Origin: Kitasatospora paranensis
Lineage (GTDB): Bacteria; Actinomycetota; Actinomycetes; Streptomycetales; Streptomycetaceae
Length of the DNA stretch: 64,000 bases
Assembly: GCF_039544005.1 (NCBI RefSeq)
Contig: NZ_BAABKV010000001.1
Location: 1,550,001 to 1,614,000, forward strand
Reading direction: 5' to 3'
Shown: positions 43,746 through 53,344 of the stretch, piece by piece
Layout: every line of letters starts with the position of its first letter
Numbering within the stretch: position 1 is the first letter of the stretch
The notes under the pieces: model-generated
Databases searched by the model: none
What the model was told of the DNA's origin: nothing
Seen by the model: the letters and a program-made list of their open reading frames with translations, nothing else
Program-made: the position numbers and the translations under genes

Positions 43746-44348
43746 TCAGTCCGGCGCCACGAGCCCGACCTCGGCGTCCACCACCCCCGGGACGGCACGC
43801 ACCAGTCGTTCCATGACCGGGAGTGCCGAGGCGTCGGGCAGCGTCCCGCTCAGCGTGATCCGGCCCTCCTCCGCACGGACATCGACGGCCGACGCATCGT
43901 CCGGTCCGAGCACGGCGAGGAGTTCGAACCTCACCTGTCGGGCGAGGTCCTCGTCGGTGCGGAGATGGATCTTCAGGAGGTCGCTGCGGCTGACGATGCC
44001 CACCAGGCAGTCCTCGGCGTCGACCACCGGGAGCCGCTTGAAGCGGTCGCGGGCCATGGCCCGGGCGGCCTCGGCGGTCGGGCTGGTGACATGGACGGAG
44101 ACGGCGGGCGCCGACATCAGGTCGGCGGCGGTCAGCCCGTCGGTATCGCCCTTCTCGCGGTCCTCCGCCGCCAGCAGGTCTGCCTCGGACACCACGCCCA
44201 CCACCCGGCCGTCGCCCGCGAGGACCGGGACAGCGCTGACCTTCCACTGCTGCAGGGTCTCCAGGATCTCCCGGAAGGTCGCGCCGCGGCCGACCGCGAC
44301 CACCGCGTGGGTCATCACGTCACCGACGGTGTTCCACTGACTGGTCAT
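43746..44348 (-). CDS. CBS-pair protein with BON domain (Hrp1-like)
   Basis: ATG at 44348. The 200-residue protein has two CBS motifs: VGDVMTHAVVAVGRGATFREIL...KVSAVPVLAGDGRVVGVVSE and AADLMSAPAVSVHVTSPT...RLPVVDAEDCLVGIVSRSDLL. Then comes a C-terminal BON domain, VRAEEGRITLSGTLPDASALPVMERLVRAVPGV. The CBS half resembles Hrp1 (Rv2626c), one of the strongest DosR targets, which lacks a BON domain. CBS pairs bind adenine nucleotides and BON domains bind membranes or periplasmic partners. Two DevR-like boxes lie 65-100 bases upstream. Confidence 0.87.
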   Translation of the reverse strand: MTSQWNTVGDVMTHAVVAVGRGATFREILETLQQWKVSAVPVLAGDGRVVGVVSEADLLAAEDREKGDTDGLTAADLMSAPAVSVHVTSPTAEAARAMARDRFKRLPVVDAEDCLVGIVSRSDLLKIHLRTDEDLARQVRFELLAVLGPDDASAVDVRAEEGRITLSGTLPDASALPVMERLVRAVPGVVDAEVGLVAPD

Positions 44349-44413
44349 GGTGTGCTCCAAGACTTCCGACGCGGGCCGGGCCGCGGAGGGGTCCGTCCTC
44401 CCACTGTCCGCCC

Positions 44414-44446
44414 GACCGGAAAGGCCCGAACAGGGCCTTTCGGTCC
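44414..44446. promoter_or_regulatory. Tandem candidate DevR/OsdR boxes before the CBS-BON gene
   Basis: GGGCCTTTCGGTCC (44433-44446) and an opposite partial copy GACCGGAAAGGCCC (44414-44427) have centres 19 bases apart, about two helical turns, as in tandem DosR sites. They also form an inverted repeat, GAAAGGCCC-N5-GGGCCTTTC. Confidence 0.5.
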
Positions 44447-44746
44447 TGCCGCCGGGGCCGATGCAGCCCTCGACGACGGGGATCGACGCGGGGTCCGGGA
44501 CTCCGCGCAGGCCGGCGTCGTCAGCGGCCGCCCCGGGGACGGCGGTCGCGGGCACCGGCACCGCCCGCCCGCCCGGGTGCGGGCCGCCGGCGGTGGTGGC
44601 CGCGGTGGTCCGCGCCCGGGGCCGGGCCAGGAGGACGAGCGCGGGCGGTCTGTGCCGATGTCGTCCAGCAGTCCGGACATCGTCAGGCAGGGCGGCAGCC
44701 GGCGCGCTGCGCGCGCTCCTCGGGGCAGCGGGGCACGTGGGCGCCG
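44447..44746. other. Non-coding stretch between box and aquaporin remnant
   Basis: 300 bases with no frame that resembles a protein. The first half of the aquaporin gene would be expected here but I find no trace of its first NPA motif. Confidence 0.4.
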
Positions 44747-44973
44747 GCCGGACGGTGGGCGGGCCCCGCGAGCGGGGCGTCCATGAACCCGGCCAGGAGC
44801 CTCGCCCCGGCGCTGCTCGGCGGAAGCGGTGGGCCCGTGTGGATCCACCTGCTCGGCCTCCCGGTCGGCGCGGTGCTCGCGGTGCCGCCGGCATGGGTGC
44901 TGCGCGGACTTCCCAGCGTCGAGGCCACCCGCGCCGCTCAGGGCACCGACGGGACGGACCTGCACGACATGCC
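44747..44973 (+). pseudogene. Aquaporin (MIP family) 3' remnant
   Basis: The frame AGRWAGPASGASMNPARSLA contains the second NPA motif with the selectivity-filter Arg of aquaporins. It is followed by a last membrane helix, PVWIHLLGLPVGAVLAVPPAWVL. The frame stays open to 45094 but loses similarity after about 44970. Upstream the reading shifts and no start, first NPA motif or helices 1-4 are present, so less than half of the protein remains. It lies between two minus-strand stress genes. A truncated relic is the simplest reading. Confidence 0.6.
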
Positions 44974-45030
44974 GTCGTCCGGTTCCCGACGGACTCGGTC
45001 GGGGGTGGGCGCCCCATGGATGACGGTTCG

Positions 45031-45525
45031 TCAGGCAGCTTGCGGGGCCCGGACCGGTGCGGCCGGCACCGCGGCTGCCCTGTCCCGGGGGTGACGGACG
45101 ACGACCACCGGGCACGGCGCGTGCTGCACGCAGTGCTGCCCGACCGACCCAAGGAGCGCACCGGTGAATCCGCCGTGCCCACGGCTGCCGACGACGAGCA
45201 GTTCGGCGCCCCGGGCGGCGTCGAGCAGGCCCGGGGCGGCACCGGCCTCGACGACCCGCGGACGGATCTCGACCGGGTGGTGGGCCTCCGTCGCCGCCGC
45301 GATGCTGTCGTCGAGCACCTTGCGAGCGAGCCCGGCCAGGTCCTCGTCCGCCGCGATCGGCACCGTCCAGCCCGTGGCGACGGGGTACTGCCAGCAGGCC
45401 ACGACCTCGACCGCCGCGCCTCGCACACGGGCCTGCTCGACGGCCCATCGCAGTGCGTCGAGCGAGGACGGCGAGCCGTCCACGCCCACGACGATCCGCG
45501 GCATCGTCCTGGTCCGGTCATCCAT
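45031..45525 (-). CDS. Universal stress protein, single domain
   Basis: ATG at 45525 (an internal ATG at 45504 is possible). The 164-residue protein has [20 protein letters not shown] and ELLVVGSRGHGGFTGALLGSVGQHCVQHAPCPVVVVRHP, a full ATP-binding USP, with an Ala/Pro-rich tail. Its divergent partner is the DoxX gene at 45777; the gap carries DevR-like boxes. Confidence 0.88.
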   Translation of the reverse strand: MDDRTRTMPRIVVGVDGSPSSLDALRWAVEQARVRGAAVEVVACWQYPVATGWTVPIAADEDLAGLARKVLDDSIAAATEAHHPVEIRPRVVEAGAAPGLLDAARGAELLVVGSRGHGGFTGALLGSVGQHCVQHAPCPVVVVRHPRDRAAAVPAAPVRAPQAA

Positions 45526-45607
45526 CGTCGGTCTCCCTCGTCGTGTCGGTGTCCCAACCCTCGGCGTCCTGGGCGTGGTGACGAAGGGCCGAGGGGGCCA
45601 CAGTCCC

Positions 45608-45693
45608 GGGACCTTCAGGCCAGGGGACTCGCCGCTCGTCCCCTCCGGCGCGGAACAGACGCCCACCGGCCCGACGATCGGGACCTTCGGCAC
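45608..45693. promoter_or_regulatory. Two candidate DevR/OsdR boxes between USP and DoxX genes
   Basis: GGGACCTTCAGGCC (45608-45621) and GGGACCTTCGGCAC (45680-45693) share the GGGACCTTC core seen upstream of adhE. They lie between divergent starts at 45525 and 45777. Confidence 0.5.
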
Positions 45694-45776
45694 CAGACCG
45701 GCCGAGCCGCACCGGAGCAGACTCGACCACGACAAGAACGCTTCCCCAAAGGCGAATTGACAGAGGAGACCGCATC

Positions 45777-46403
45777 ATGGCCGTCCACCACACACACGCT
45801 CCCCGCCTCGCGCACCGACTCGGCGCCGCACTCCGGCACGCCGCCGTACGGCCCGCCCCGGTCGCTGCCGCCGACCCCGCGCTGCCCGCCGCCGCGGCAC
45901 GGGCGCTGGCCACCGCGCGGGTCGGCCTCGGATTCGTCTTCCTCTGGGCCTTTCTCGACAAGGCCCTCGGCTGGGGCTACGCCACCCCCAGCGCCCGGTC
46001 ATGGGTCGACGGCGGCTCCCCCACCAAGGGTTTCCTGAGCCACGTCTCCGCCGGCCCCCTGCAGTCCGTCTTCCACCACATGGCCGGCCAGACCTGGGCC
46101 GACTGGTCGTTCATGCTCGGCCTGCTGGGCATCGGCCTGGCCCTCGTCGGCGGTGTCGCCCTGCGGATCGCCGCGCTGGGCGGGTCGCTGCTGATGGCCC
46201 TCATGTGGGCCGCCGAATGGCCGCCCGCCCGCCACCTGGCCGACGGCACGGCGAGCGGCTCCAGCAACCCCGTCGCCGACTACCACCTCGTCTACGCCCT
46301 GCTGCTGATCGCCGTCGCCGCGACGGGCGCGGGCAGCACCTGGGGCGCCGGCCGCCGCTGGGCCGAACTGCCGATCGTCCGGGACCACGCCTGGCTCCGC
46401 TGA
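45777..46403 (+). CDS. DoxX-family membrane protein
   Basis: ATG at 45777 after GAGGAGA. The 208-residue protein has four hydrophobic segments. The first carries ARVGLGFVFLWAFLDKALGWGYAT, as in DoxX/DoxD-like proteins, followed by WSFMLGLLGIGLALVGGVALRIA, an inner helix ending MALMWAAEWPPA, and NPVADYHLVYALLLIAVAATGAG. DoxX proteins are linked to quinone/thiosulfate redox chemistry and to oxidative-stress complexes at the membrane; the exact role is unknown. A perfect hairpin follows. Confidence 0.82.
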   Translation: MAVHHTHAPRLAHRLGAALRHAAVRPAPVAAADPALPAAAARALATARVGLGFVFLWAFLDKALGWGYATPSARSWVDGGSPTKGFLSHVSAGPLQSVFHHMAGQTWADWSFMLGLLGIGLALVGGVALRIAALGGSLLMALMWAAEWPPARHLADGTASGSSNPVADYHLVYALLLIAVAATGAGSTWGAGRRWAELPIVRDHAWLR

Positions 46404-46419
46404 CCGGCCCGGCACCTTC

Positions 46420-46456
46420 GTGGCCGACGGCGACCGTCCTGGTCGCCGTCGGCCAC
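46420..46456. terminator. Perfect hairpin after DoxX
   Basis: A 16-base perfect stem (46420-46435 with 46441-46456) and a 5-base loop, 17 bases after the DoxX stop, in terminator position. Confidence 0.8.
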
Positions 46457-46575
46457 GTGGTGCTCCCGGGCCGACGGGCCGGAACCGGCGGGTCCACGAG
46501 GACCGGCCGCCCGAGGACAGCGGCCCGACCGCACGACAACAACCCCGGAAGACCTTGACGGAGAGGACGACGGAC

Positions 46576-47421
46576 ATGACGGTCCGGTGCGTGGTGGCGG
46601 CGGTGGACGGATCGCCGCAGAGTCTCGGGGCGGTCGACTGGGCCGCCGACGAGGCGTGGCGTCGACAGGTGCCGCTCAGGCTGGTGCACGCCTGCCTGTG
46701 GGAGCGGTACGAGCGGGGGACCGAGGACGAGGACGAGCCGCTGTCCGTCCGTGCGGAGGTCCGGCAGCTGATCTCCGCGGCCATGACGAGGGCTGCCGAG
46801 CGCCGGCCCTCGGTGGAGACCGTGCCGGAGGTCGTCCCGGGGGACGCCGTGTCCGCACTCCTGGGGCTGGGCGGCCCGGCCCCGCTCCTGGTGCTGGGTC
46901 ACCGTGGCCGCCGGGGACTCGCCGGGCCGCTGCTCGGCCCGGTCGGACGACGGGTGGTCGCAGCGGCCGGGCACCCCGTGGCGCTGGTCCCCGATGAGCC
47001 GTCCGCGCCGGCGGGCCGGGTGGTCCTCGCGGTGGACGAGGACGGAGAGGCCACCGCCGCCGCTGCCGGATTCGCGGTCGCCGAGGCGCGGCTTCGGAGC
47101 GCGGAGCTGGAGCTGGTGCACGCCTGGCGGCGCGGCACCCTGCGGTCCGGCACCAAGGTCCCGATCGCCGGCGCCACGCCGGAGGAACGGGCCCGGCGGC
47201 TCATGGCCGACCTCGCCCTGCCGGGCGCCGACGGGCTGACCGTTCACCGGCACTCGCGGCGGGGGCGGGCGGTCGAGGTCCTGCAGGACGCGGCCGCCGG
47301 TGCCGGCCTCGTCGTGCTCGCGGCGCGGCGGCACTCCCCCGGCAGGCTGCAGCCCGGCCGGATCTGCCGTGCGGTGCTGCAGCGGGCCCGTTGTCCGGTG
47401 CTCGTGGTGCCGGTCGGCTGA
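46576..47421 (+). CDS. Universal stress protein, tandem two-domain, degenerate nucleotide site
   Basis: ATG at 46576. The 281-residue protein is two USP domains: CVVAAVDGSPQSLGAVDWAA...LLVLGHRGRRGLAGPLLGPVGR and RVVLAVDEDGEATAAAAGFA...LVVLAARRHSPGRLQPGRIC. In the first the usual Gly-Ser after the loop is Gly-Pro, and in the second the Gly-rich loop is lost, so ATP binding is doubtful in both. This sets it apart from the other USPs here. Two hairpins separate it from the convergent pfl genes. Confidence 0.83.
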   Translation: MTVRCVVAAVDGSPQSLGAVDWAADEAWRRQVPLRLVHACLWERYERGTEDEDEPLSVRAEVRQLISAAMTRAAERRPSVETVPEVVPGDAVSALLGLGGPAPLLVLGHRGRRGLAGPLLGPVGRRVVAAAGHPVALVPDEPSAPAGRVVLAVDEDGEATAAAAGFAVAEARLRSAELELVHAWRRGTLRSGTKVPIAGATPEERARRLMADLALPGADGLTVHRHSRRGRAVEVLQDAAAGAGLVVLAARRHSPGRLQPGRICRAVLQRARCPVLVVPVG

Positions 47422-47454
47422 CGGTACGTCGGTGACGCCGCGCGTCAGCAGTGC

Positions 47455-47483
47455 GCCGTCCGCATCCCGGGGATGCGGACGGC
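47455..47483. terminator. Hairpin 1 between USP and pflA
   Basis: GCCGTCCGCATCCC and GGGATGCGGACGGC, 14 complementary bases around a single G, so the loop opens to about 7 bases. First of two adjacent terminator-like hairpins between convergent genes. Confidence 0.75.
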
Positions 47484-47493
47484 GAAACCGTCC

Positions 47494-47530
47494 GGCCACG
47501 CTGCAGGCGTTGCCCGCCTGCAGCGTGGCC
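47494..47530. terminator. Hairpin 2 between USP and pflA
   Basis: A perfect 15-base stem (47494-47508 with 47516-47530) with a 7-base loop, 14 bases from the pflA stop. It probably ends the adhE-pflB-pflA transcript. Confidence 0.8.
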
Positions 47531-47543
47531 GGCCGGGTCGGCC

Positions 47544-48317
47544 TCACACCGTGCGGAGGCCGTGGGCCACGAAGATCGCGCGGGCGGCGTCCAGCTGCTC
47601 GGGGGTGGGCGCCGGCGTTCCCTCCAGGGGGAAGCGCCTCCCCTGCGCCGAGTACTTGGCGGACCCCAGGGTGTGGAAGGGCAGGACGTCCACCCGCGAG
47701 ACGTTGCCGAGGGAGGCTGCGAACGCCGCGACGCCCTCGATGTTCGCGGGGTCGTCGGTGAGCCCGGGAACGAGCACGAACCGGACCCACACCTCCTTGC
47801 CGAGGTCGGCCAGCCGCCGGGCGAAGTCCAGGGTGGGTTCCAGCTGTTGTCCCGTGAGCCGCAGGTAGAGGTCGCGGTCCCAGGATTTGATGTCCAGAAG
47901 GACGAGGTCGACGTCGGCGAGCAGGCCGTCGTCGACCCGCCGGCCGAGGAACCCGGAGGTGTCCAGCGCCGTGTGCAGTCCGAGTTCGTGCTTGAAGCGG
48001 TGGAACAGCTCTCCCGCGAAGGCCGGTTGGAGCAGCGGCTCGCCGCCGGTGACGGTGGCTCCGCCACCGGCGGCCCGGATGAAGGGGGTGAGTTTCGCGG
48101 CTTCGGCGATCACGGCATCCGCGCTCGTGCGGGTGCCGTTGGACATCCGCCGGGTGTCCGGGTTGTGGCAGTAGAGGCAGTCCAGCGGGCAGCCCGCCAG
48201 GAAGACGACGAACCGGGTCCCGGGGCCGTCGACGCCGGTGGACACGTCCCAGGAGTGCACCGAACCGGTGACGCCGGGTGGCCCGAGCGGGATGGTGGTG
48301 CCGAGCATGACGGCCAT
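47544..48317 (-). CDS. pflA: Pyruvate formate-lyase activating enzyme (radical SAM)
   Basis: ATG at 48317 (a second ATG, MLGTTIPLG, three codons on is possible). The 257-residue protein has GSVHSWDVSTGVDGPGTRFVVF, the iron-sulfur motif GCPLDCLYCHNPDT (Cys43, Cys47, Cys50), VTGGEPLLQP, LDTSGF and DLVLLDIKSWD, all as in PflA. It uses SAM and a [4Fe-4S] cluster to make the glycyl radical on PflB. It follows pflB by 20 bases and ends at paired hairpins. The enzyme is oxygen-sensitive, so its presence implies true anaerobic or micro-oxic expression. Confidence 0.93.
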   Translation of the reverse strand: MAVMLGTTIPLGPPGVTGSVHSWDVSTGVDGPGTRFVVFLAGCPLDCLYCHNPDTRRMSNGTRTSADAVIAEAAKLTPFIRAAGGGATVTGGEPLLQPAFAGELFHRFKHELGLHTALDTSGFLGRRVDDGLLADVDLVLLDIKSWDRDLYLRLTGQQLEPTLDFARRLADLGKEVWVRFVLVPGLTDDPANIEGVAAFAASLGNVSRVDVLPFHTLGSAKYSAQGRRFPLEGTPAPTPEQLDAARAIFVAHGLRTV

Positions 48318-48337
48318 GGGTGGTCCTCCTGAGCCGG

Positions 48338-50626
48338 CTAGAGCGAGCCGTGGAAGGTCCGGTTGACCACGTCGAGCTGCTGCTCGCGGGTCAGCCGGAC
48401 GAAGTTGACGGCGTAGCCGCTGACCCGGATGGTCAGCTGCGGGTACTTCTCCGGGTGTTCCATGGCGTCGAGCAGAGTGGAGCGGTCGAGGACATTGACG
48501 TTCATGTGGAAGCCGCCGACCGCCGTGAAGCCGTCGAGCACTCCGGCGAGGTTGGCGATCCGCTCCTCGGGGGTGCGTCCCAGGGCGTCGGGGGTGACGG
48601 TGTTGGTCAGCGAGATGCCGTCCTCGGCGTGCTCGTAGGGCAGCTTGGCGACGGACAGGGCGCTGGCGACGTAGCCGTGCCGGTCGCGCCCGTTCATGGG
48701 GTTGGCGCCCGGGGAGAACGGATCACCGGAGCGGCGGCCGTCCGGGGTGTTCCCGGTCTTCTTGCCGTAGACGACGTTCGAGGTGATGGTCAGGACGGAC
48801 TGGGTGTGCTCCGCGTTGCGGTAGGTGGGGTGCTTGCGCACCTTCGCCATGAACCGCTCGACCAGCCCGACCGCGATCGCGTCCGCCCGGTCGTCGTTGT
48901 TCCCGTAGGCCGGGTAGTCGCCCTCGACGGCGTAGTCGGTGACGAGCCCGGTGGCGTCCCGGACGGGCCGCACCGTCGCGTACCGGATCGCCGAGAGCGA
49001 GTCCGCCGCCACCGCGAGCCCGGCGATCCCGCAGGCCATGGTGCGCCGGACGTCCCGGTCGTGCAGCGCCATCTCAAGGCGCTCGTAGGCGTACTTGTCG
49101 TGCATGTAGTGGATGACGTTCAGTGCGTGGACATAGGTCTCGGCCAGCCATTCCATCTGCCGGTCGAACCGGTCGAGCACCTCCTCGTAGTCGAGGACCT
49201 CCGAGGTGATCGCGCCGGTCTCCGGGCCGACCTGCGTGCCGGACATCTCGTCCCGGCCTCCGTTGATCGCGTAGAGCAGCGTCTTCGCGAGGTTGACCCG
49301 GGCACCGAAGAACTGCATCTGCCGGCCGACCGCCATGGCGGACACGCAGCAGGCGATGGCGGTGTCGTCGCCGAAGCGCGGGCGCATCAGCTCGTCCGAC
49401 TCGTACTGGATGCTGGACGTCGCGATCGATGTCGCGGCGCAGAACTCCTTGAATCCTCGCGGGAGTTCCGGGGACCAGAAGACCGTCATGTTCGGCTCCG
49501 GCGCCGGACCCAGGTTGTGGAGGGTCTGCAGGTAGCGGAACGAGGTCCGGGTGACCAGTGGGCGGCCGTCCTCCCCCATGCCGCCGATGGACTCGGTGAC
49601 CCAGGTCGGGTCGCCGGAGAAGAGCTGGTCGTACTCGGGGGTCCGCAGGAAGCGGACGATCCGCAGCTTGATCACGAAGTCGTCGACCAGCTCCTGGGCC
49701 TCGCTCTCGGTCAGCCTCCCCGCGCAGATGTCCCGCTGGAAGTAGACGTCGAGGAAGGTCGAGGTGCGGCCCAGCGACATCGCGGCGCCGTTCTGCTCCT
49801 TGACCGCCGCGAGGTAGGCGAAGTACAGCCACTGCACGGCCTCGCGGGCGCTGCGCGCGGGCCCGGAGACGTCGTAGCCGTAGGCGGAGGCCATCTCCTT
49901 CAGCTCGTGCAGTGCCCTGATCTGCTCGGCGAGTTCCTCCCTGGAGCGGATCACCTCCTCGATCCGGGCCGGGTCGTCCGGCAGGGCGTTCAGCGTGTCC
50001 TTCTCCCGGCGTTTGACGGCGATCAGCCGGTCCACGCCGTACAGGGCGACGCGCCGATAGTCACCGATGATCCGGCCGCGCCCGTAGGAGTCCGGGAGGC
50101 CGGTGATGATCCCCGCCCTGCGGGCCGCGCGGATCTCGGGGGTGTAGGCGTCGAAGACCCCGGCGTTGTGGGTCTTGCGGTACTGGGTGAAGATCTTCTC
50201 GAGCTCGGCGGAGACGGGGTAGCCGTAGGTCTCCAGGGCGCCGGCCACCATCCGCCACCCGCCGTTGGGCATGATCGCGCGCTTGAGCGGCGCGTCGGTC
50301 TGCAGGCCGACGATCAGCTCCCGGTGCCGGTCGATCCAGCCCGGCGCATGCGCCGTGATGCCGGAGGGAATGTCGTGGGACACGTCGAGGACACCCTTGG
50401 CGCGCTCCTCGGGGAACAGCGCGCTCACCTGCTGCCAGAGCGCCGTGGTGCGCTCGGTCGGGCCGGCCAGGAAGGCGGCGTCGCCTTCGTACGGGGTGTA
50501 GTTGCGCTGGACGAAGTCCCGGACGTCGACGCTCTCGCACCACCGTCCGCGCTCGAAGCCGCGCCAGGCACTGCTGTGGACGGTGTCGTCGGCCTCGTCG
50601 AGGCGCTCCGTGTACGGTGCGGTCAT
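48338..50626 (-). CDS. pflB: Pyruvate formate-lyase (glycyl-radical enzyme)
   Basis: ATG at 50626 after GAGGAG. The 762-residue protein matches E. coli PflB (760) over its length. The active-site cysteines are Cys426-Cys427 in [15 protein letters not shown], and the glycyl-radical residue is Gly737 in [20 protein letters not shown]. It splits pyruvate with CoA into acetyl-CoA and formate without using NAD+. It lies between adhE (27 bases upstream) and pflA, an operon for pyruvate fermentation to formate and ethanol. Such a set is rare in streptomycetes. Confidence 0.95.
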   Translation of the reverse strand: MTAPYTERLDEADDTVHSSAWRGFERGRWCESVDVRDFVQRNYTPYEGDAAFLAGPTERTTALWQQVSALFPEERAKGVLDVSHDIPSGITAHAPGWIDRHRELIVGLQTDAPLKRAIMPNGGWRMVAGALETYGYPVSAELEKIFTQYRKTHNAGVFDAYTPEIRAARRAGIITGLPDSYGRGRIIGDYRRVALYGVDRLIAVKRREKDTLNALPDDPARIEEVIRSREELAEQIRALHELKEMASAYGYDVSGPARSAREAVQWLYFAYLAAVKEQNGAAMSLGRTSTFLDVYFQRDICAGRLTESEAQELVDDFVIKLRIVRFLRTPEYDQLFSGDPTWVTESIGGMGEDGRPLVTRTSFRYLQTLHNLGPAPEPNMTVFWSPELPRGFKEFCAATSIATSSIQYESDELMRPRFGDDTAIACCVSAMAVGRQMQFFGARVNLAKTLLYAINGGRDEMSGTQVGPETGAITSEVLDYEEVLDRFDRQMEWLAETYVHALNVIHYMHDKYAYERLEMALHDRDVRRTMACGIAGLAVAADSLSAIRYATVRPVRDATGLVTDYAVEGDYPAYGNNDDRADAIAVGLVERFMAKVRKHPTYRNAEHTQSVLTITSNVVYGKKTGNTPDGRRSGDPFSPGANPMNGRDRHGYVASALSVAKLPYEHAEDGISLTNTVTPDALGRTPEERIANLAGVLDGFTAVGGFHMNVNVLDRSTLLDAMEHPEKYPQLTIRVSGYAVNFVRLTREQQLDVVNRTFHGSL

Positions 50627-50653
50627 GTCCCTGCTCCTCACGTGCGGGGGTGG

Positions 50654-53344
50654 TCAGGCCGGGTTGCCGCGGAAGGCGCGGCGCATGATCTGCTGCATGT
50701 CGTCGAGCATCGGCATGCGCGGGTTGGCGGGGGCGCACTGGTCCTCGTAGGCGTTCATCGCCTGCTGCGGCAGGGCTGCCAGGAAGGCCGCCTCGTCGAC
50801 CCCGGCCTCCTTGAACGAGCGGGGGATGCCGACCCGGTCGCGCAGTTCCTCGACGGCGGTCGCCAGCGCCGCAACGCCCTGCTCCGGGGTGTCGGCGGGC
50901 AGACCCAGCATCCTGGCGATCGCCTGATAGCGCTCGGGGGCGACGTAGCTCCGGTACTTGGGCCAGCCCGTGACCTTGGCCGGCTCCGTGCCGTTGTAGC
51001 GGATCACGTGCGGCAGGAGCAGTGCGTTGGTGCGGCCGTGGGCGATGTGGAAGGTCGCCCCCAGGGTGTGCGCCATGGCGTGGACGACCCCGAGGAAGGC
51101 GGAACCGAAGGCCATTCCGGCGATGGTGCCGGCGTTGTGCATCTTTTCGCGGGCGACCGGGTCGTTCGGGCCGTCGGACACGGCCCGTTCGAGGTTCTCG
51201 AAGATCAACCGGATGCCCTGGAGCGCCAGGCCGTCGGTGAAGTCGTTGGCGTAGACCGAGACGTAGGTCTCGATGCAGTGGGTGAGCGCGTCGAAGCCGG
51301 TGTCGGCCGTGACGTCGGGCGGCAGGTGGGTGGTCAGCGCCGGGTCGCAGATGGCCACGCTCGGGGTGAGCGCGTAGTCGGCGAGCGGGAACTTCTGGCC
51401 GGTGGCGGTGTCGGTGATGACGGCGAACGGCGTGACCTCGCTGCCGGTGCCCGAGGTGGTCGGGATGCAGACCAGCCTGGCCTTCTCGCCGAGGTCGGGG
51501 AAGGTGAAGGCGCGCTTGCGGATGTCGAAGAACTTCTCCTTCAGGTCGGCGAAGTCCACCTCCGGGTGCTCGTACATCAGCCACATCACCTTGGCCGCGT
51601 CCATCGGCGAGCCGCCGCCGAGCGCGACGATGGTGTCGGGCCGGAAGGCGCGCATCAGTTCGGCGCCCCGGCGCACCGTGTCGATGCTCGGATTGGGCTC
51701 GACGAAGTCGACCACCCGCACCTCGACCGGCTCGCGGCGGCGGTCGAGGATGCCGCGGATCCGCTCCAGGTGGCCGACCTCCACCATCGTCCGGTCGGTG
51801 ACGACGACGATCCGGTGGGCATTCGGCATGTCGGCCAGGTACGTGACGGAGTTGCGCTCGAAGTAGATCTTCGGCGGTACCTTGAACCACTGCATGTTGG
51901 TGTTGCGCCGCCCGATCCGTTTGATGTTGACGAGGTTGAGCGCGGAGACGTTGCCGGCCACCGAGTTGTGGCCGTAGGACCCGCAGCCGAGGGTGAGCGA
52001 GGGCATGAACGCGTTGTAGACGTCCCCGATGCCGCCCTGGGAGGACGGGGCGTTCCAGATGATCCGGCACGCCTTCACCGCGTGGCCGAACTCCTCGACG
52101 AAGGCGGCGTCCGCGGTGTGCACGGCCGCCGAGTGGCCGAGCCCGTTGAACTCGACCATGGCAGCGGCCAGTTCGATTCCGGCCCGGCGCGAGTCCGCGG
52201 TGAGCACGGCCAGCACCGGGCAGAGCTTCTCCCGGGTCAGCGGCTCGGACGGCCCGACTCCGGCCGCTTCCACCAGGATCACCGAAGTGTCGGCGGGGAC
52301 GGTGAAGCCGGCGGCCTCGGCGATCTGCGGCGCGGAACGGCCCACCACGGCAGCGTTGAGGCGGTCCCCGGCGCACGCGGTCCCCTCACCGGCACCGAAC
52401 AGGTGACGCTCCAGCAGGGCCTTCTCCTCACCGGTGGCGAGGTGGGCCTTCAGCCTCCGGAACTCCCCGAGCGCGGCGTCCCGGATCTCGGCGTCCAGGA
52501 TGACGGCCTGCTCGGAGGCACAGATCATGCCGTTGTCGAAGGACTTGGACAGCACGATGTCGTTGACCGCCTGCCGGAGGTCGGCACTCCGCTCGATGTA
52601 CGCGGGCACGTTCCCCGCGCCGACGCCGAGCGCGGGCTTGCCGCAGGAGTACGCGGCCCGCACCATCGCGTTGCCGCCGGTGGCAAGGATGGTGGCCACG
52701 TCCGGATGGTCCATCAGGGCCTCGGTGGCCGCCATCGACGGCTGGTCGATCCACTGGATGCAGGACGCCGGGGCGCCTGCCGCGACGGCGGCGTCCCGCA
52801 CCGTCCGGGCCGCCTCGGCGGAGCAGCGCTGGGCCGAGGGGTGGAAGGCGAAGACGATCGGATTGCGGGTCTTGAGCGCGAGCAGGCACTTGAAGATCGT
52901 GGTGGAGGTCGGATTGGTCACCGGGGTGATACCGGCGACCACACCGACCGGTTCGGCGATCTCCACGATGCCGTCGATGTCGTCCCGTCGCACCACGCCG
53001 ACCGTCTTCGTCCGGGCCATCACGTGCGTGACGTTCTCGCAGGCGAAGACGTTCTTGACGGCCTTGTCCTCGAACACTCCGCGCCCGGTCTCCTCGACCG
53101 CCATGACGGCGAGTCCGGTGTGCCGGGCCAGCGCGGCCAGGGACGCCTTCCGGACGATGTGGTCGACCTGCTCCTGGGTGAAGGAGGCGTACTCGGCCAG
53201 CGCGGCGGTCGCGCCGGAGACGAGCCGGTCCACCGCGTCGGACACGGCAGGGACGGCCGGGTCGGCAGGGGTCCCGATGCGCGGCTCGGCAACGGCACCG
53301 GATGCGGGTTCGGCGCTCTTCGCGGTCTGCGGGCGGCGGGGCAT
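50654..53344 (-). CDS. adhE: Bifunctional acetaldehyde/alcohol dehydrogenase AdhE
   Basis: ATG at 53344. The 896-residue protein has an N-terminal CoA-acylating aldehyde dehydrogenase with catalytic Cys275 in FDNGMICASEQA and the fold motifs GITPVTNPTSTTIFKCL and LGVGAGNVPAYI. A linker follows, then an iron-dependent alcohol dehydrogenase with IVALGGGSPMDAAKVMWLMY and metal-site histidines in HAMAHTLGATFHIAHGRTNA. It turns acetyl-CoA into ethanol and regenerates two NAD+. It is first in the adhE-pflB-pflA operon, and the best DevR-like box of the window lies 114 bases upstream. Confidence 0.95.
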   Translation of the reverse strand: MPRRPQTAKSAEPASGAVAEPRIGTPADPAVPAVSDAVDRLVSGATAALAEYASFTQEQVDHIVRKASLAALARHTGLAVMAVEETGRGVFEDKAVKNVFACENVTHVMARTKTVGVVRRDDIDGIVEIAEPVGVVAGITPVTNPTSTTIFKCLLALKTRNPIVFAFHPSAQRCSAEAARTVRDAAVAAGAPASCIQWIDQPSMAATEALMDHPDVATILATGGNAMVRAAYSCGKPALGVGAGNVPAYIERSADLRQAVNDIVLSKSFDNGMICASEQAVILDAEIRDAALGEFRRLKAHLATGEEKALLERHLFGAGEGTACAGDRLNAAVVGRSAPQIAEAAGFTVPADTSVILVEAAGVGPSEPLTREKLCPVLAVLTADSRRAGIELAAAMVEFNGLGHSAAVHTADAAFVEEFGHAVKACRIIWNAPSSQGGIGDVYNAFMPSLTLGCGSYGHNSVAGNVSALNLVNIKRIGRRNTNMQWFKVPPKIYFERNSVTYLADMPNAHRIVVVTDRTMVEVGHLERIRGILDRRREPVEVRVVDFVEPNPSIDTVRRGAELMRAFRPDTIVALGGGSPMDAAKVMWLMYEHPEVDFADLKEKFFDIRKRAFTFPDLGEKARLVCIPTTSGTGSEVTPFAVITDTATGQKFPLADYALTPSVAICDPALTTHLPPDVTADTGFDALTHCIETYVSVYANDFTDGLALQGIRLIFENLERAVSDGPNDPVAREKMHNAGTIAGMAFGSAFLGVVHAMAHTLGATFHIAHGRTNALLLPHVIRYNGTEPAKVTGWPKYRSYVAPERYQAIARMLGLPADTPEQGVAALATAVEELRDRVGIPRSFKEAGVDEAAFLAALPQQAMNAYEDQCAPANPRMPMLDDMQQIMRRAFRGNPA

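Noticed and set aside
46468..46480. GGGCCGACGGGCC before the USP at 46576 as a DevR box
   Set aside because: The right half-site is incomplete; kept out of the feature list although the context is suitable.
46420..47530. Inverted repeats as small RNA genes, transposon ends or CRISPR repeats
   Set aside because: Each is a single perfect hairpin just after a stop codon or between convergent genes; none repeats with regular spacing and none flanks a mobile gene. Terminators fit best.
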